A stretch of 7,084 nucleotides of DNA, taken from assembly GCA_900321505.1 (NCBI GenBank), contig ONWK01000222.1, positions 1 through 7,084 of the forward strand, given 5' to 3'. The translations under genes and the position numbers were made by a program. The notes beneath the pieces were generated by a model. That model saw only the letters and a list, made by a program, of their open reading frames with translations, searched no databases and was not told the origin of the DNA. Positions 5,240-7,084 of the stretch are shown here, piece by piece; within the stretch, counting starts at the first letter, position 1, and every line of letters starts with the position of its first letter. The DNA is from an uncultured Eubacteriales bacterium. Lineage in GTDB: Bacteria; Bacillota; Clostridia; Lachnospirales; Lachnospiraceae.

Positions 5240-6652
5240 ATGGAAGTACCCGATCTGCTTACGACTATACTTATATATTTTTACTCAGCAGGAATACATA
5301 TCGGATTTGTTTTAATATCGAAAAAGTGTTTCTTTGACCGCTACCGCCTCGGCAGGATCATTATACTGTTTTTACTTTCACCGTCTCTAGGTCCAATTGT
5401 CATGCATCTGCTTACCGACAGTATTTATTTCGGTGAAAGCATAGATGATCTTATCCGTGGACATCTGATATTTATAGCACTGGCGGCGCTTGTTGTGGCG
5501 ATCCAGCTTCCGCTCTATCTATGGTATGTAAAACCTGAGAACAAATCCGTTGCGGCATTTATCTATCTGAGCTGCCTTACATTTATGGTCTATAACGATT
5601 TTAATGAGAATGTTTATGACAATTTAAGCATTACGGGGAATCCCTGGATCACGAATATATTGATGGTCATTGCCGCAGTGGTTTTTTACAGATTTGTTAT
5701 CCTTCCGCTTTCACGGGTTTCCAGGATAAAACAGGAGCGCAGCATGACGGTATTTATAGTTATTCCGGTGGTGGCGATCGCAATAAAGCTTCTGCTCCTC
5801 TTTTTGAAGGATATTTCAAATGAATACCTTTATTACGGCACACGTGTAGGCTACACTCAGGAATACGTATCTTCGAGCAAAGTACTGGGGCCATATTTCA
5901 TGGACTTCGTAAAAGGATGGGAGATATACCGGGAAATCTATACGATCGCCTGCTACAGCATGATCACCATGCTGATCATCGCATTTGTTGTTATCGTTCG
6001 TAATGTGATACATATGAATGAGATAAGCCGTCAGAATCTGGAGATCCAGGCAGCCAGGGATGATGTGAAGGAATTGTCGGTTGAGGTGATGGAGGCGCTT
6101 GCTCATACGATAGATGCAAAGGACAAATATACCAACGGTCACTCCATCCGCGTTGCGCAGTATTCGCGGATGATCGCCGTGAAAATGGGCTTATCCGCCG
6201 AAAACTGCGAAAATATATACTATATGGGACTTCTTCATGATATAGGAAAGATAGGTGTCCCGAATGAGATCATCAACAAACCCCAGCGACTTACCGACTC
6301 GGAATATGATGTCATAAAAACCCATCCGACCATAGGATATGAGATCCTCTCGGAGATCAAAACCCGTCCGGATCTGGCCAAGGGCGCCTACTGGCACCAT
6401 GAGCGCTATGACGGAAAGGGTTATCCCGACAGATTATCCGGTGAAGATATCCCTCTTGAGGCAAGGATCATCGCCGTTGCCGACAGCTATGATGCGATGA
6501 CCTCCAACCGCAGCTACCGTGATTATCTGCCGCAGGATGTTGTCCGGGCAGAATTGGAAAAGAATAAGAAAACTCAATTCGACCCGGACATTGCGGATGT
6601 TATGATCGCGATCATTGATGAAGATAAGGATTACTGCTTACACGAACTGTAA
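5240..6652 (+). CDS. Membrane HD-GYP cyclic-di-GMP phosphodiesterase
   Basis: HD-GYP enzymes degrade the second messenger cyclic-di-GMP, ending as GMP or pGpG. The 470-residue protein has about seven hydrophobic segments (near 6-26, 40-59, 76-97, 104-119, 137-157, 169-189 and 235-255), making a membrane-embedded sensor-like half. A helical linker follows (256-290), then a cytosolic HD-GYP domain (about 285-455). The expected metal and catalytic positions are present: H301, H333-D334 with K337 (HDIGK), H362, H386-H387, D391, G394-Y395-P396 and D415, so the domain looks active. An outside-facing segment between helices six and seven (about 190-232) is the largest extracellular loop and a candidate for signal contact. 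The N-terminal half matches no sensor family I can name. It is transcribed divergently from the miniprotein run, ends in a strong terminator, and stands upstream of a pilin gene. Confidence 0.94.
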   Translation: MEVPDLLTTILIYFYSAGIHIGFVLISKKCFFDRYRLGRIIILFLLSPSLGPIVMHLLTDSIYFGESIDDLIRGHLIFIALAALVVAIQLPLYLWYVKPENKSVAAFIYLSCLTFMVYNDFNENVYDNLSITGNPWITNILMVIAAVVFYRFVILPLSRVSRIKQERSMTVFIVIPVVAIAIKLLLLFLKDISNEYLYYGTRVGYTQEYVSSSKVLGPYFMDFVKGWEIYREIYTIACYSMITMLIIAFVVIVRNVIHMNEISRQNLEIQAARDDVKELSVEVMEALAHTIDAKDKYTNGHSIRVAQYSRMIAVKMGLSAENCENIYYMGLLHDIGKIGVPNEIINKPQRLTDSEYDVIKTHPTIGYEILSEIKTRPDLAKGAYWHHERYDGKGYPDRLSGEDIPLEARIIAVADSYDAMTSNRSYRDYLPQDVVRAELEKNKKTQFDPDIADVMIAIIDEDKDYCLHEL

Positions 6653-6685
6653 GATACAGATTTATCCCTCCAATATTTTCTCCAA

Positions 6686-6715
6686 AAAAATGCACAAAAA
6701 AGATTGTGCATTTTT
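6686..6715. terminator. Strong hairpin terminator after the HD-GYP gene
   Basis: A perfect 12-bp stem (AAAAATGCACAA at 6686-6697, TTGTGCATTTTT at 6704-6715) has a six-base loop. The A run on the left and the T run on the right give a tract for each direction, so it could work both ways. It begins 34 bases after the stop codon and separates the HD-GYP gene from the pilin gene. Confidence 0.9.
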
Positions 6716-6720
6716 GTATC

Positions 6721-6749
6721 TTGCATTGTGAACTTTTTGCGAATATAAT
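6721..6749 (+). promoter_or_regulatory. Candidate promoter of the prepilin gene
   Basis: A consensus TATAAT (6744-6749) has TTGCAT (6721-6726) 17 bases upstream. The -35 box matches only in its first three bases, suggesting a promoter that may need help from an activator. The leader to the ATG would be about 130 bases. Confidence 0.45.
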
Positions 6750-6781
6750 TTGAACGAAATATGAACAAAATATGAATATTG
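6749..6781 (+). repeat. Three phased 11-bp direct repeats upstream of the prepilin gene
   Basis: TTTGAACGAAA (6749-6759), TATGAACAAAA (6760-6770) and TATGAATATTG (6771-6781) follow one another without gaps, sharing TxTGAA at the same position. Repeats spaced by about one helix turn are the usual binding pattern of OmpR/PhoB-type response regulators. The AT-rich background lowers certainty. Confidence 0.4.
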
Positions 6782-6785
6782 AAAA

Positions 6786-6812
6786 CAAATTGTAAATTAT
6801 GCGAACAATTTG
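6786..6812. repeat. 7-bp inverted repeat in the prepilin leader
   Basis: CAAATTG (6786-6792) and CAATTTG (6806-6812) are exact reverse complements with 13 bases between. It could be an operator half-site pair, but AT-rich sequence makes such pairs common. Confidence 0.25.
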
Positions 6813-6885
6813 GAAATAAATTAAGAATATTTTGTGAAGTATTTGTGATTGCAGGACCGTGTTCGAAGAATACAGGGAGGGGAAA

Positions 6886-7084
6886 ATGGATAATTGTGAA
6901 AAGAAACACGATGACAAAGGCTTTACTCTGGTCGAGATCATTCTGATCATTGCCATTATGGCAATTCTTGCCGCCATTATAGGTCTTGGTGTTATCAGAT
7001 ATATAGAAAAAGCAAGACAGGCAATGGATGTATATAACGGCAGTCTGATCAGGGACGCCATCAATACCTATGCTTTTCCCAGCG
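6886..7084 (+). CDS. Type IV prepilin-like protein (pilin or pseudopilin), 3' end outside window
   Basis: The 66 visible codons show a short charged leader (residues 1-12) ending in K11-G12, followed by F13-T14-L15-V16-E17. This is the site where prepilin peptidase cuts after the glycine and methylates the new N-terminal phenylalanine. E17 is the conserved Glu5 of mature pilins. A hydrophobic helix (18-37) follows, then a more polar helix, as in pilins and in ComGC-type pseudopilins. The product is a membrane-anchored subunit assembled into pili or a DNA-uptake or secretion pseudopilus. The start is ATG 6886 with GGGAGGGG (6875-6882) just upstream. The gene runs off the window, so length and C-terminal type are unknown. 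It is preceded by a terminator and an AT-rich control region, indicating its own transcription unit. Confidence 0.9.
   Translation, partial: MDNCEKKHDDKGFTLVEIILIIAIMAILAAIIGLGVIRYIEKARQAMDVYNGSLIRDAINTYAFPS

Noticed and set aside
6716..6885. Cyclic-di-GMP riboswitch in the pilin leader
   Set aside because: It was expected from context, but neither the conserved core of the class I motif nor its paired stems could be found by eye. A covariance search would settle it.
6612..7064. Minus-strand frame of 150 codons across the pilin region
   Set aside because: It runs antisense to the prepilin and through the terminator and AT-rich leader. Its phenylalanine- and isoleucine-rich product reflects base composition only.
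1..7084. tRNA, rRNA, CRISPR array, insertion sequence or attachment site
   Set aside because: No cloverleaf, ribosomal motif, regularly spaced repeat array, transposase frame or flanking terminal repeats were seen on either strand.

Overview
The window looks like chromosomal DNA from a low-to-moderate-GC Gram-positive anaerobe of the Clostridia, most likely a gut or rumen Lachnospiraceae. This rests on strong AAGGAG-type ribosome sites, sigma-A-like promoters with AT-rich spacers, a prepilin of Gram-positive style, a membrane HD-GYP protein and a clostridial-style Nudix protein. Genus or species cannot be assigned from the sequence alone.

Left block (1-2843, minus strand): the first 947 codons of a non-ribosomal peptide synthetase, open at the window edge. 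It reads condensation domain, adenylation domain, then the beginning of a carrier (thiolation) domain, with no stop or frameshift. It has its own promoter (2900-2928). It is separated from the next minus-strand block by a long two-part hairpin terminator (3029-3088).

Middle block (3127-5043, minus strand): a run of small genes read leftward. In order of transcription these are a 36-residue double-membrane-segment miniprotein (4933-5043), an unrecognised 174-residue protein with a glycine-rich hydrophobic segment (4297-4821), a 153-residue Nudix hydrolase (3776-4237), a possible 42-residue very basic peptide (3599-3727), and a 146-residue three-helix membrane protein (3127-3567). Spacing, shared strand and the lack of internal terminators suggest one transcription unit, with a possible internal promoter before the last gene.

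Right block (5240 to end, plus strand): divergently transcribed from the middle block. It carries a 470-residue protein with about seven membrane helices and a complete HD-GYP cyclic-di-GMP phosphodiesterase domain, closed by a strong hairpin terminator (6686-6715). An AT-rich regulatory stretch with three 11-bp direct repeats follows, then the first 66 codons of a type IV prepilin-like protein running off the window. Cyclic-di-GMP commonly controls type IV pili in Clostridia, so adjacency of the phosphodiesterase and the pilin may be functional, but the terminator means they are not one operon.

No tRNA, rRNA, CRISPR array, insertion sequence or attachment site was seen. The most noteworthy items are the synthetase with an unusual specificity code and no N-terminal docking region, the two overlooked mini-genes, and the phased repeats before the pilin. 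No clearly new multi-gene system can be demonstrated.
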